Shown: piece after piece, positions 45,458 to 54,354 of the stretch | Numbering within the stretch: position 1 is the first letter of the stretch | Layout of the letters: each line of letters opens with the position of its first letter | The notes under the pieces: model-generated | Seen by the model: the letters and a program-made list of their open reading frames with translations, nothing else | The model's database searches: none | Told to the model about the DNA's origin: nothing | Assembly: GCF_018141405.1 (NCBI RefSeq) | Contig: NZ_CP058648.1 | Span: forward strand, 1,441,001 to 1,505,000 | DNA length: 64,000 nt | Direction of reading: 5' to 3' | Source of the DNA: Serpentinicella alkaliphila | GTDB lineage: Bacteria; Bacillota; Clostridia; Peptostreptococcales; Natronincolaceae | Made by a program: the position numbers and the translations under genes

Positions 45458-46447
45458 ATGATAAAAACCATAAACGGAACTATAAAAAACAAAATATCAA
45501 AAAAATATATAGTAATTTATAGCCTGATTATCTCTGGTTTATTGTTATTACCTTTATTTTTGACTCCCTTCACTATACGGATGTTAATTATGGCAGGTAT
45601 TTATATGGTTTTAGCTATGAGTCTAAACCTTATTACTGGAATCACAGGACAGCTTTCTTTAGGTCATGCAGCATTTTATGGTATAGGAGCATATACATCC
45701 GCACTTTTAAGTATAAGATTAGGTTTTGGGTTTTTAATAACTGCTTTATTAGGAGGTATATTTACTGCAATTATAGCAAGTATACTTGGGGCTGCTACCC
45801 TAAAACTTCAGGGAGCATACCTTGCTATAGTTACTTTAGGATTTTCAGAAATAGTAAGAATAATACTACTTAACTGGATGAGTTTAACTAGAGGGCCTAT
45901 GGGTATAACCGGAATCCCTAGACCGAAAATTTTAAACTACCAGATAAATAGTAGTTCAGATTATTACTATTTAATACTAATAATAGTGGTTGTGACTTAT
46001 ATAAGCATGAACCGAATTATTGACTCAAGATTAGGTCGTGCATTTAGGGCTATTAAAGAGGATGATTTAGCAGCTCAGTCTATGGGAATAAACGTTTTAA
46101 GATATAAAATTATGGCATTTACTATTTCAGCTTTCTACGCTGGAATAGCTGGGAGTTTCTATGCCCACTACGTAACATATATTGACCCTCAGAGCTTTAC
46201 TTTTGGTGAGTCAATTCAAATACTAAGCATGGTTGTGTTAGGGGGCTTAGGTAGTATGCAAGGAGTTATGCTAGGAGCAAGTATATTAGTATTTGCCCCA
46301 GAATTAATGAGATCCCTAGCCCAATATAGGATGATAATCTATGGGGGTATACTATCGATTATGATGATTGTTAGACCCGAAGGTATTTTAGGTAGTCGAA
46401 AGGGTAAAAAGAGGGAGGTTGATACTGTTGTTACTGAAGGTGCATAA
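45458..46447 (+). CDS. livM: Branched-chain amino-acid ABC transporter permease LivM
   Basis: 329 residues, about nine helices. LNLITGITGQLSLGHAAFYG, LGRAFRAIKEDDLAAQSMGI (coupling loop) and VVLGGLGSMQGVMLGA are the family marks. ATG at 45458 is placed with AGGTGA from the end of livH as ribosome site. The 3' end overlaps the livG start by about 20 bases, so translation of the two is coupled. Confidence 0.94.
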   Translation: MIKTINGTIKNKISKKYIVIYSLIISGLLLLPLFLTPFTIRMLIMAGIYMVLAMSLNLITGITGQLSLGHAAFYGIGAYTSALLSIRLGFGFLITALLGGIFTAIIASILGAATLKLQGAYLAIVTLGFSEIVRIILLNWMSLTRGPMGITGIPRPKILNYQINSSSDYYYLILIIVVVTYISMNRIIDSRLGRAFRAIKEDDLAAQSMGINVLRYKIMAFTISAFYAGIAGSFYAHYVTYIDPQSFTFGESIQILSMVVLGGLGSMQGVMLGASILVFAPELMRSLAQYRMIIYGGILSIMMIVRPEGILGSRKGKKREVDTVVTEGA

Positions 46448-47189
46448 TTTGCAGATGACTTTTGGAGGACTTAGAGCAATAAAAGATTTAAATATATCGA
46501 TTAACTCTGGGGAAATACACAGTATAATTGGCCCAAATGGAGCAGGAAAAACTACACTATTTAATATACTAACGGGAATATATAAACCTACATCGGGATC
46601 AGTTATATTTGAAGAAAAATCCTTAGTAGGGGTATCTCCTAATGACATAATTAAATTGGGAATAGCTAGAACCTTTCAAAATATTAGACTGTTTGAAAAT
46701 ATGACTGTAATTGAGAATGTTATGGTTGGAATGCATAGCCATAATAGAAACGGATTACTAAATTCTTTGCTAAGAACGAAAAAGTTTTATACTGAAGAAA
46801 ATAATAACCTAAATGAGGCTATGAAACTTTTAAAATCTATAAATATAGAGAGTAAATATGATGAATTGGCTAAAAACCTATCCTATGGGGAACAGAGAAA
46901 GCTAGAAATAGTTAGGGCTCTAGCAGCTAAGCCTAAAATACTAATGTTAGATGAACCTGCAGCCGGGATGAATCCAAATGAAACTGTGGATTTAATGCAT
47001 TATATTAAAGGCTTAACAAAGGATGGTTTAACAATAATTCTAATAGAGCATGATATGGGGTTAGTAATGAAAATCTCAGACAAAATTACTGTTATAGACC
47101 ATGGAGTAAAAATTTCAGAAGGATTACCTTCCGAAGTGCGCCAAGATAAATCTGTTATTGAGGCGTATTTGGGAAAGGAGGCCTCCTAG
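46428..47189 (+). CDS. livG: Branched-chain amino-acid ABC transporter ATPase LivG
   Basis: 253 residues. It likely starts at TTG 46428, nine bases after GAGGGAGG within livM. Walker A is GPNGAGKTTLFN, the signature is LSYGEQRKLEIVRAL, and Walker B is ILMLDEPAAGMNP with the family's AAGMN. The ending KSVIEAYLGKEA is typical. It works with LivF as the ATPase pair. The overlap with livM fits a compact operon. Confidence 0.95.
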   Translation: MLLKVHNLQMTFGGLRAIKDLNISINSGEIHSIIGPNGAGKTTLFNILTGIYKPTSGSVIFEEKSLVGVSPNDIIKLGIARTFQNIRLFENMTVIENVMVGMHSHNRNGLLNSLLRTKKFYTEENNNLNEAMKLLKSINIESKYDELAKNLSYGEQRKLEIVRALAAKPKILMLDEPAAGMNPNETVDLMHYIKGLTKDGLTIILIEHDMGLVMKISDKITVIDHGVKISEGLPSEVRQDKSVIEAYLGKEAS

Positions 47190-47190
47190 T

Positions 47191-47898
47191 ATGCTAAAGG
47201 TTTCTAATGTTGAAGCGTTTTACGGAAGAATTCAAGCCCTAAAAGGGATAAATTTACAAATAAAAGAAAAGGAAATAGTGACACTTGTTGGAAGTAATGG
47301 GGCTGGTAAAACAACCTTACTTAAAACAATATGTGGTCTAATAAAGCCCAAATCAGGCTCGATTATATTTGACAATAAGGAAATAACTAATATGAATCCC
47401 CACGAGATTGTAAAATTAGGGCTTAGCATGTCACCGGAAGGAAGACAGATTTTTCCTAAAATGACTGTTGAGGAAAATTTAGAACTTGGAGCCTATACAA
47501 GAAAAGAAAAAAATGAAATTAAAGAATCCTATGAGAAAATGTACTCACTTTTTCCAAGACTATATGAAAGAAGGACTCAAGCTGCAGGAACCATGAGTGG
47601 AGGAGAACAACAAATGTTAGCCATAGGTAGGGCACTAATGAGTAAGCCAAAGCTACTGTTATTGGATGAGCCGTCATTAGGGTTAGCGCCACTACTTGTA
47701 GAGGTAATATTTGAATTGATTAAAGAAATAAATAATCAAGGAACAACTATACTTTTAATCGAGCAAAATGCTAGAATGGCCCTAAATATTGCTCATCGAG
47801 GATATGTAATAGAAACTGGGAAAATTGTATTAGAAGATGAGGCTTATGCTTTATTACAGAGCGAAGCTATAAAAAACGCATACTTGGGAGCAGAATAA
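47191..47898 (+). CDS. livF: Branched-chain amino-acid ABC transporter ATPase LivF
   Basis: 235 residues. ATG at 47191 follows AAGGAGG, which lies inside the end of livG, two bases past its stop. Walker A is GSNGAGKTTLLK, the signature is MSGGEQQMLAIGRAL and Walker B is LLLLDEPSLGLAP. LSMSPEGRQIFPKMTVEENL is the LivF-specific stretch. It completes the LivJHMGF set. Confidence 0.96.
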   Translation: MLKVSNVEAFYGRIQALKGINLQIKEKEIVTLVGSNGAGKTTLLKTICGLIKPKSGSIIFDNKEITNMNPHEIVKLGLSMSPEGRQIFPKMTVEENLELGAYTRKEKNEIKESYEKMYSLFPRLYERRTQAAGTMSGGEQQMLAIGRALMSKPKLLLLDEPSLGLAPLLVEVIFELIKEINNQGTTILLIEQNARMALNIAHRGYVIETGKIVLEDEAYALLQSEAIKNAYLGAE

Positions 47899-47915
47899 AG
47901 GAGGATAAATAAATT

Positions 47916-48398
47916 ATGAGCGAAAAAGTATATACACAACAGGAACTAACGGATGCATTTAGAGCGGCTATTGAGGATAGAGCAAAATGGTTTTATCTAT
48001 TACTAAAATATGCAAAATTAGAAAATGCTGATTCTGATAAAATTGCTGAGCAAGCTATAACTGAGTTCGGTGAAATGAAAGGGAAAGCTATTGGTAAAGC
48101 AGATACTGCAAAAGATTTTGCAAATGCTCTTTTAACTGGCCACGCAAGACAGGCCTTTGAGATGGATCCAGTAAAATTAGAGGAAAATGAAAGTGTAATT
48201 AAATTTAGATATTGTGCATTAGTTGAATGTTGGAAAAAACTTGGGGCATCACCTGAGGAAGTAGCACACTTATGTAAATTAGCCCGCTGTGGAGATTATG
48301 GTATGATAAAACCTTTTGAGCATCTAGGCTTAGAATTTAAACAACTATTAAGTGAAGGCGACTCATGTTGTGAACTAATTATTAAAAAAAATAGTTAA
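47916..48398 (+). CDS. L-2-amino-thiazoline-4-carboxylic acid hydrolase-like protein
   Basis: A 160-residue soluble helical protein, placed 17 bp after livF with AAAGGAGG. FRYCALVECWKKLGASPEEV and the following CKLARCGDYGM segment, plus GDSCCELII near the end, match the ATC-hydrolase-like family, several of whose members have no proven substrate. The Cys residues (at least five) could be catalytic or bind metal. Operon position suggests a link to the transported compound, perhaps a sulfur-containing or cyclic amino acid derivative; this is inference. Confidence 0.75.
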   Translation: MSEKVYTQQELTDAFRAAIEDRAKWFYLLLKYAKLENADSDKIAEQAITEFGEMKGKAIGKADTAKDFANALLTGHARQAFEMDPVKLEENESVIKFRYCALVECWKKLGASPEEVAHLCKLARCGDYGMIKPFEHLGLEFKQLLSEGDSCCELIIKKNS

Positions 48399-48403
48399 GT
48401 AAT

Positions 48404-48431
48404 ATAGCTGTTGGCAAATGTCAACAGCTAT
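48404..48431 (+). terminator. Hairpin at the end of the liv operon
   Basis: ATAGCTGTTG pairs perfectly with CAACAGCTAT (10 bp). There is only a weak T-run, but it is positioned as the operon terminator. Confidence 0.75.
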
Positions 48432-48530
48432 AAATATATGTAAAACACTGTATTCACTAATACTTATAGTGTATAATAGAGTATAAATGCTAATACTAGT
48501 TGTTGTATTAACGAAAGGAAGAAATATACT

Positions 48531-49673
48531 ATGTTAAAAAAGATTGTATTGGTTGTACTTGCTATATTATTATGCAGTCCATTTGGTTTAAGTGTTTTTG
48601 CTGAAACTGAATCATTACATGGTGACCCAATAATAGAAAGAGCTAAAATATTAGAGGTTAATCAGCTTGAAGAGGAATCAGGTCTTGAATTTTTTGAACA
48701 ACGTTTAATTGTTAAGCTTGAAATTCTATCTGGTGATTATAAAGGTATGCAAATAGAAACAATTCATGGTATTACAGGAAATGTAGGTTATGACATAATG
48801 GTTGAGCCAGGAAATAAGGTTTTAGTTACTTTAGAGAATAATGATGGACAACTTGAGGTGCATATTTCTGAGTATTTAAGAGATAGTTATATAAAACTAG
48901 TATTCGGATTATTTGTTGCATTACTGGTTATAGTTGGTGGATTTAAAGGTTTAAAAACTGTATTGACTTTACTGCTTACTGTGTTTTTAATATTGAAAGT
49001 ATTACTACCTGGTATCCTAGCAGGATATAGTCCAATATTATTAGCTATTTTAGTCTCTATAGTTATTACTGTCGTTACGATTTTAATTGTTGGTGGAATA
49101 AATAGGAAAAGTTACGGAGCAATAATTGGAGTTCTTGGAAGTGTAATTGTTGCAGGACTAATTGCTTATGTTGTTGGAACAAAAGCTAGGCTGACTGGAC
49201 TGTCATCTGAGGAATCCATGATGCTAATGTATATACCCCAAGCTGTTAAGTTTAACTACAGTGGATTATTATTTGCTGGGATAATTATGGGTGCATTAGG
49301 TGCAGTTATGGACGTAGGAATGTCCATTTCATCAGCAATAGATGAAGTTAGGAAAGTTAATCAATTTCTAACTACAAAAGAACTAATAATTTCAGGAATG
49401 AACGTAGGTAGGGATATAATGGGCACTATGGCAAATACATTGATACTAGCATATACGGGTAGTGCAATACCTCTACTTCTATTATTTACAGCATATAATG
49501 AGCCTTATAGTAGAATTGTTAATTTAGATATTATTGCAACTGAGCTGATTAGAACGTTTGCTGGTAGTATCGGATTAGTTTTATGTGTTCCTTTAACGGC
49601 AATTATATCTGGAATATTTATTGGTAAAAGTAAAGTTAAAGAAATGAATACAAATAGTGAAGAAATAGTATAG
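48531..49673 (+). CDS. YibE/F-family membrane protein
   Basis: 380 residues. A signal peptide (about 1-25) precedes an extracytoplasmic beta domain (about 28-120). About seven membrane helices (about 125-365) follow, with the family marks FGLFVALLVIVGGFKGLKT, GALGAVMDVGMSISSAIDEV and MGTMANTLILAYTGSAIPLL. The function of the family is unknown; it occurs widely in Firmicutes. AAAGGAAG precedes ATG. The gene ends within a 12-bp terminator stem, and an IS is inserted about 140 bp downstream. Confidence 0.92.
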   Translation: MLKKIVLVVLAILLCSPFGLSVFAETESLHGDPIIERAKILEVNQLEEESGLEFFEQRLIVKLEILSGDYKGMQIETIHGITGNVGYDIMVEPGNKVLVTLENNDGQLEVHISEYLRDSYIKLVFGLFVALLVIVGGFKGLKTVLTLLLTVFLILKVLLPGILAGYSPILLAILVSIVITVVTILIVGGINRKSYGAIIGVLGSVIVAGLIAYVVGTKARLTGLSSEESMMLMYIPQAVKFNYSGLLFAGIIMGALGAVMDVGMSISSAIDEVRKVNQFLTTKELIISGMNVGRDIMGTMANTLILAYTGSAIPLLLLFTAYNEPYSRIVNLDIIATELIRTFAGSIGLVLCVPLTAIISGIFIGKSKVKEMNTNSEEIV

Positions 49674-49695
49674 GTGGATCCTATACTATTTTCTT
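49663..49695 (+). terminator. Terminator overlapping the yibE/F stop codon
   Basis: AAATAGTATAGG pairs with CCTATACTATTT (12 bp), followed by T-rich sequence. Confidence 0.88.
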
Positions 49696-49813
49696 TATAA
49701 GATTTACACCTAAATGAACCAAATTACCTTTATATAGTCTTTAGTAAAAATAATTATATTTTTCTCTAGTAAATCTATTGTATTTAGCAACTTTTTCTAT
49801 TAATATTTATATT

Positions 49814-51500
49814 ACATGAGTTATGCAGTTCGTGTAAATAAATGTAAATAAGACTGATGTATCGTATATTATAATATACTAAAAAATATTTTTGTTTTAT
49901 ATGTCTTGAAATAGCAAAAAAGACTTGACTTTTTAAACCCGCCCCAATAATCAAAGTGAATGGTATTAATAGCCATTACTCTTGATGAATGGGTGATAAA
50001 TATGACTCTTGGGAAACCGAAATATAGAAATTTACAACAAGGAAATGGGGGCGGAACGCCAGTTTTAAAAGCAATTTGGGATAAATTTGATTTTTCACTT
50101 CTGCTTACGCAATCGGGTATTGTAAAACGTAATGGTGTACCCACTTGGCTTATTGCTTTTGCTTATGTGGTAGGACTTATTGCTAATAAAAATTCTGTCT
50201 CACGTATTTCTGATTATGCTACTAAGGATAGCTTATTACAACCGATGTTTCGGAATCTTAAAATGGCTCAATATACCTTTAGCCGCTTTTTTACAACTGA
50301 TTATAATTGGGGTTTATTTAGTTTTAAAAGAGTACAAAGACTACAACAAGAAGAAGAAACTGCATTTACTGAAGGAGATGTTATTGTACTTGATGATACA
50401 AAGGTGGCTCATGCCCATGGAAAGAAAATCCCTTTCCTTTGTTGGTTATATGATAGCTCCATTAAAATAAATATCTGGTGTATGAATATAGTTGCTACAA
50501 CTGTTGTATTAAAGAACGGACTTAAATATCCATTGTTTTGGCGTATTTGGCGTAAGGTAGAAAATAGCGATGAAAAACAGACAAAAATAGATCTTTCAAA
50601 AGAAATGCTAATGGATATTCGCCGGATTTACACAGGGGTACTATGGGTTGCCATGGACCGCCGGTTTTTATGCAAAGACTTTTTAATTGGCTCACAGATC
50701 ATCAATATGATTGGGTTACTAAGGCAAAACGTAATACAGCACTTTATCGAAAAGAAATTGAGAATATTACAGGCCGAGAACGCTTTATCCCTGTAAAGCC
50801 TTCAATGCTTATTAAAGAAGTTTTTTTCAAACTTCTTATTAGTGGTCTTAAAGATAAAGTAAGTGCTATATCCATACCTAATATTTATATCAAGTTACCC
50901 TACCGTTTAGTTGGAAAGCAGGGTAAAGTAGTAACTAAGTATCGTTATACGCCTATTGCAAAGCAGTTGTAGCTACAAGACTCAAAGAAGATACTGAAAT
51001 GATGAAGGATGAATTTGAGAAAAACAAAGAGGTTGCGGCTACATATCGTGGGGCTTACCTTTTGATTAGTAATAGGGTCGATAATCCTGAAGAAGCTTTA
51101 GATGCATATATTAAGCGTTGGAGCATTGAGGTTTTTTTTAGAACTGCAAAACAAGAACTGGGGTTGAATTCTTGCCACTCAACGTCGGAAAGTCATCATT
51201 ACGCCCATATTGAGCTCATTTTTACAGCAGAAACTTTACTTGTCTATGCAAGATGGGAACTCAATAATAAAGGCGCTGAAGAAGGCTTCACCCACGGCGA
51301 AATGGTCCGAAACTTTTTCAACGCCACATACCGTATCGTTATAAAAGCACAGCAATGCTTTCAAACTATACAAGTACATTTTGACACAGAAGTTAGGCAA
51401 TTTGCAAGACTTATTGATAAATTTTGGCCGAAGAATTTATTGTTAGGTTGGTTTACTGTGCAAAATTCCCAGTATATGGAGTCAACTGCATAACTCATGT
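49814..51500 (+). mobile_element. Complete IS4-family insertion sequence with target duplication
   Basis: Perfect 17-bp terminal inverted repeats (ACATGAGTTATGCAGTT at 49814-49830 and its complement at 51484-51500) enclose one transposase gene. The flanks carry a direct repeat: ATATT if the ends are as given (49809-49813, 51501-51505), or TATATTA if each end is one base shorter. Both ends and the duplication are intact, so the insertion is recent. A second copy's terminal 99 bp start the window. The transposase has the Y-R-E-K pattern of the IS4 group. Confidence 0.95.
50002..51493 (+). pseudogene. IS4-family transposase with two frameshifts
   Basis: The protein begins TLGKPKYRNLQQGNGGG at ATG 50002 (GGGTGA before it). 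The first catalytic Asp is in GDVIVLDDTKVAHAHGKK and the second in LWVAMDRRFLCKDF. Here five T (50680-50684) replace six; one more T restores DFFNWLTDHQYDWVTKAKR in frame. A second shift near 50960-50970 leads into VATRLKEDTEMMKDEFEKN and then YIKRWSIEVFFRTAK, which is Y-x2-R-x3-E-x6-K with the catalytic Glu. Otherwise it is well preserved, so the breaks are recent or are sequencing errors. IS4 elements are not known to use programmed frameshifting. Confidence 0.93.
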
Positions 51501-51588
51501 ATATTAAAAAACACTATTATGTAGCAATCAGTGTTTAAAAAAGATATATAGGGGAATAAACTAATAACAATATAGTATTGGAGGTTGG

Positions 51589-51771
51589 ATGAAATTGAAC
51601 AATGAAGAATTAGTATTAAGAGCCTTAAATGAATCTGGAGAACCACTAAGACCAGGTGAAATAGCAGAGAAAGCAGGTTTAGATAAGACCGAAGTTGATA
51701 AAGCAATTAAAACATTAAAAAAGGAAGAAAAAATATTTTCACCTAAAAGATGTTTTTATCAGGCAAAATAG
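51589..51771 (+). CDS. Small winged-helix DNA-binding protein
   Basis: A 60-residue protein that is almost only a winged helix-turn-helix: VLRALNESGEPLRPGEIAEK, then AGLDKTEVDKAIKTLKKEEK and a short wing. TTGGAGGTTGG precedes ATG. Single-domain members of this type are common in clostridia and have no assigned targets. The IS inserted about 90 bp upstream probably separates it from older upstream sequence. A terminator follows. Confidence 0.8.
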   Translation: MKLNNEELVLRALNESGEPLRPGEIAEKAGLDKTEVDKAIKTLKKEEKIFSPKRCFYQAK

Positions 51772-51779
51772 TTTAAAGT

Positions 51780-51808
51780 AATACCTTTCTTCATAGAGAG
51801 GTATTTTC
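51780..51808 (+). terminator. Terminator after the winged-helix gene
   Basis: AATACCT pairs with AGGTATT, with further weak pairing inside, followed by T-rich sequence. Confidence 0.7.
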
Positions 51809-51849
51809 TGTGTAAGTAAAGATATTACTCTAGGTAGAGGGAGAAAAAT

Positions 51850-52413
51850 ATGAATAGAGAAAAGGCCTTACAAATATTACATAAGAACTTAAAAAGTGAT
51901 CATTTAATAAAACATTCCTATGCTGTTGAATCGGTAATGAGAGAATTGGCAAAAAGGTTACAACCAGATAAAGAAGACTTATGGGCTATGACGGGACTAT
52001 TACATGATTTAGATGCGGATATTGTAGACTATACGACTGCACCTCAATTACATGGGCTAAAAACAGTAGAAATTTTAAAAAGTGAGAATCTTGGAAATGA
52101 TCAGATGTACAGTGCAATCTGTGCACATAATAAGGAGTCGGGGGTTGAAATTAGTTCAGTAATTGATCAGGCTATTTTTGCAGCGGACCCAATTACAGGT
52201 TTTATAACAGCAATAGCGTTGGTTTATCCTGATAAGAAAGTTAGCAGTGTAAAAGTGAAATCGGTGACAAAGAGAATGAAGGAATTAAGATTCGCTGCAG
52301 GTGCAGATAGAGATGCTATGAGATCTATAGAAAAATTAGGGATGGATTTTAATGCTTTTGTAGAAATTGCATTAAAGGCAATGGAAAGTATTGCGAGTGA
52401 TTTGGGCTTATAG
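51850..52413 (+). CDS. HD-domain (HDIG-type) metal-dependent phosphohydrolase
   Basis: A 187-residue single HD-domain protein. His in LIKHSYAVESVM, the HD pair in GLLHDLDADIVDY, His in ALCAHNKES-like sequence and Asp in AIFAADPITGF give the metal ligands. HDIG members hydrolyse nucleotides or related phosphates; the substrate here is unknown. GTAGAGGGAG precedes ATG. It converges on a GGDEF regulator gene with a shared terminator. It is not an HD-GYP c-di-GMP enzyme, as the GYP motif is absent. Confidence 0.85.
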   Translation: MNREKALQILHKNLKSDHLIKHSYAVESVMRELAKRLQPDKEDLWAMTGLLHDLDADIVDYTTAPQLHGLKTVEILKSENLGNDQMYSAICAHNKESGVEISSVIDQAIFAADPITGFITAIALVYPDKKVSSVKVKSVTKRMKELRFAAGADRDAMRSIEKLGMDFNAFVEIALKAMESIASDLGL

Positions 52414-52417
52414 TAGA

Positions 52418-52449
52418 AGAAGGCTAAGGGGGAACCCATTAGCCTTTTA
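52418..52449. terminator. Terminator between the convergent HD-domain and REC-GGDEF genes
   Basis: AAGGCTAA pairs with TTAGCCTT (8 bp), followed by T; it overlaps the 3' end of the minus-strand gene. Confidence 0.82.
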
Positions 52450-54120
52450 TTGTAATTGTCTTCTAATTCTTTGCTCAATCTCTTGTAGTGAGAATGGTTT
52501 TTGAATATAGTCATGGACACCTAATTTAAAGTACTTTGATAATTGAGCATCTTTTTGCTTTGACGATACTAATATAACTTTTGAATTAACGTTATTATCT
52601 TTGTTTAGAATCTTTTTTAATGTGTCTGCAACATTGAACTGTGGCAATAATATATCTAGTAAGACTAAATCAGGGGATAGTTCATCTAATTTTTCCATTA
52701 ACTCATTTTGATTTTTTGCAAAGGTTACACTATATCCTAAAGCTATGAGACGTGATTTAATTAAATTTCCTATGATATTTATTTCATCAGCAATTAATAT
52801 CTTCTTTTTAGCTGTAATAGTCTCATTAATTTTCTCTCTAATTGTGGTTTTTCCTCTACCAGTCTCTTTAGATAAATAAAGGGCCTTGTCTGCTTTATCC
52901 AATAACTTTTCCATATCTTCATTAGGATTATCAAGCATACTTATACCAGCACTAAAGGATATTGATACTTTCTCATTTATTTCGTCTAAAGAAAATACAT
53001 GCCCTTCTATATGGGTTCGAATTCTTTCTAATACTGAGTAAGAATCCTGCTGTGTAGTATTCGTGAATAAAATTAAAAACTCATCTCCACCAAATCTATA
53101 TAGCTCATCGCTATCTCTAATATACTTTCTAAGTTTTTGAGCGAAGGCCTGTAAAATATAATCTCCAAATACGTGTCCGTAAGTATCATTAATTTTTTTA
53201 AAGTAATCTATATCTAAAAATGCCACAGACAATGGAGTATTGTCCTTCATATTTTTTAATCTTTCTTCATTGAATCGTTGCTTAAAATACTTTCTTGTGA
53301 AAGCCCCAGTTAAGGAGTCATGAAAAATGCTAGTTCTTTGTATATTAGCTTTTTTGAGTAGACTTTCAACATTTGCAATTACTTCTTCCTCTTGAAAAGG
53401 CTTTGTGATGTAGCCGTCTACCCCCGCTTTTATTGCTTTTACCTTATCTTCAAATTTTGTATTAGCTGTCAGAAATATAACACAAATTTCAGGCTTAATA
53501 CTTTTAATTTCACTAAATACTTCAAAACCATTTTTTTCAGGCATAATCAAATCTAGAAGAACAACATCAATTTTTTGTTCTTCAATAATTTCGATAACTT
53601 CCGCAGGCTTAGAAGAAACAAAAACCCTATATCCTTCTTTACGGAATATACTTTCTAATATGGCTAGAAGTAGTAGATCATCATCAACAATAAGAATATT
53701 ACCGGTGTACGTCATATTTGTATACTCCTGTACCCAGGTTGATTGCTCCCAATCGTTGTTATTTAATGGTTCAATCTCATTTGAATTAATCTTAGGTTGT
53801 ATTAGCTCATTGAATGTGTTTTTTAGTTTAGAAAGGCATAGCAAAGCATCATAAATCAAAGACTTATTCTCATCTTTAGCATGCTTTAGATTGAGAATAA
53901 TGTCATTACATTCACGACATAAATACGAAATTCCATCCATGTTGTTTTCAGAAAAAACCTTATTTAAAATATTAAGATTATTTTCAATGTCCTCTATGTA
54001 ATTATCTGTTTTAAACAAGGTGTAGTCTAAAAGAGAGTCTAGGACTTTGGTGAAAACCTTATATTGAGTTTTTATGTAGTTATCCTTATGCACAATTAAT
54101 TCCTCAGAGGTTATAGTCAT
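52447..54120 (-). CDS. REC-GGDEF-REC diguanylate cyclase response regulator
   Basis: 557 residues, cytoplasmic. A helical N-terminus (about 1-125) that could be an HPt-like bundle is followed by a receiver (about 138-255; Asp in VVLLDLIMPEKNG), GGDEF (about 265-430; YRFGGDEFLILF) and a second receiver (about 438-557; Asp in LVLLDILLPQFN). The inhibitory site RDSD sits five residues before GGDEF, so product inhibition is likely, unlike the GGDEF-EAL protein at 19.6 kb. Two receivers around a cyclase suggest input from two phosphorelay sources. No cognate kinase is adjacent. Confidence 0.93.
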   Translation of the reverse strand: MTITSEELIVHKDNYIKTQYKVFTKVLDSLLDYTLFKTDNYIEDIENNLNILNKVFSENNMDGISYLCRECNDIILNLKHAKDENKSLIYDALLCLSKLKNTFNELIQPKINSNEIEPLNNNDWEQSTWVQEYTNMTYTGNILIVDDDLLLLAILESIFRKEGYRVFVSSKPAEVIEIIEEQKIDVVLLDLIMPEKNGFEVFSEIKSIKPEICVIFLTANTKFEDKVKAIKAGVDGYITKPFQEEEVIANVESLLKKANIQRTSIFHDSLTGAFTRKYFKQRFNEERLKNMKDNTPLSVAFLDIDYFKKINDTYGHVFGDYILQAFAQKLRKYIRDSDELYRFGGDEFLILFTNTTQQDSYSVLERIRTHIEGHVFSLDEINEKVSISFSAGISMLDNPNEDMEKLLDKADKALYLSKETGRGKTTIREKINETITAKKKILIADEINIIGNLIKSRLIALGYSVTFAKNQNELMEKLDELSPDLVLLDILLPQFNVADTLKKILNKDNNVNSKVILVSSKQKDAQLSKYFKLGVHDYIQKPFSLQEIEQRIRRQLQ

Positions 54121-54354
54121 TTTCTAAACCCACCATTTTTGCAAAATTTGTAATAATCAATATAATAATAATACTATATGTTGAATTAAATTTCACTAAA
54201 TAAATGTTAATAATTAAAAAACTTTAGATGAAACTATAGAGAATTTAAGCTAATAAGTTTAAAATTAATTTTAGCAATAGTAGAAATTCTTCATAATTTC
54301 TTCAATATTTAAACTTATACTATAATTACAGAAAAGGATAGGGAGGATTTAATA

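Noticed and set aside
49862-49878. GTATATTATAATATAC palindrome as an operator or origin element
   Set aside because: It lies inside the IS left end and is copied with it (also at the window start), so it belongs to the element.
24094-50972. TAG and TGA codons inside genes as recoded amino acids (pyrrolysine or selenocysteine)
   Set aside because: Breaks involve TAA, TAG, TGA and frameshifts alike, TAG ends normal genes such as cheA and livH, and no recoding RNA structure or partner gene was seen.
50600-51000. Programmed ribosomal frameshifting in the IS4-family transposase
   Set aside because: The family is not known for it, there are two shifts in one gene, and a single added T restores the first frame exactly, which fits an indel.
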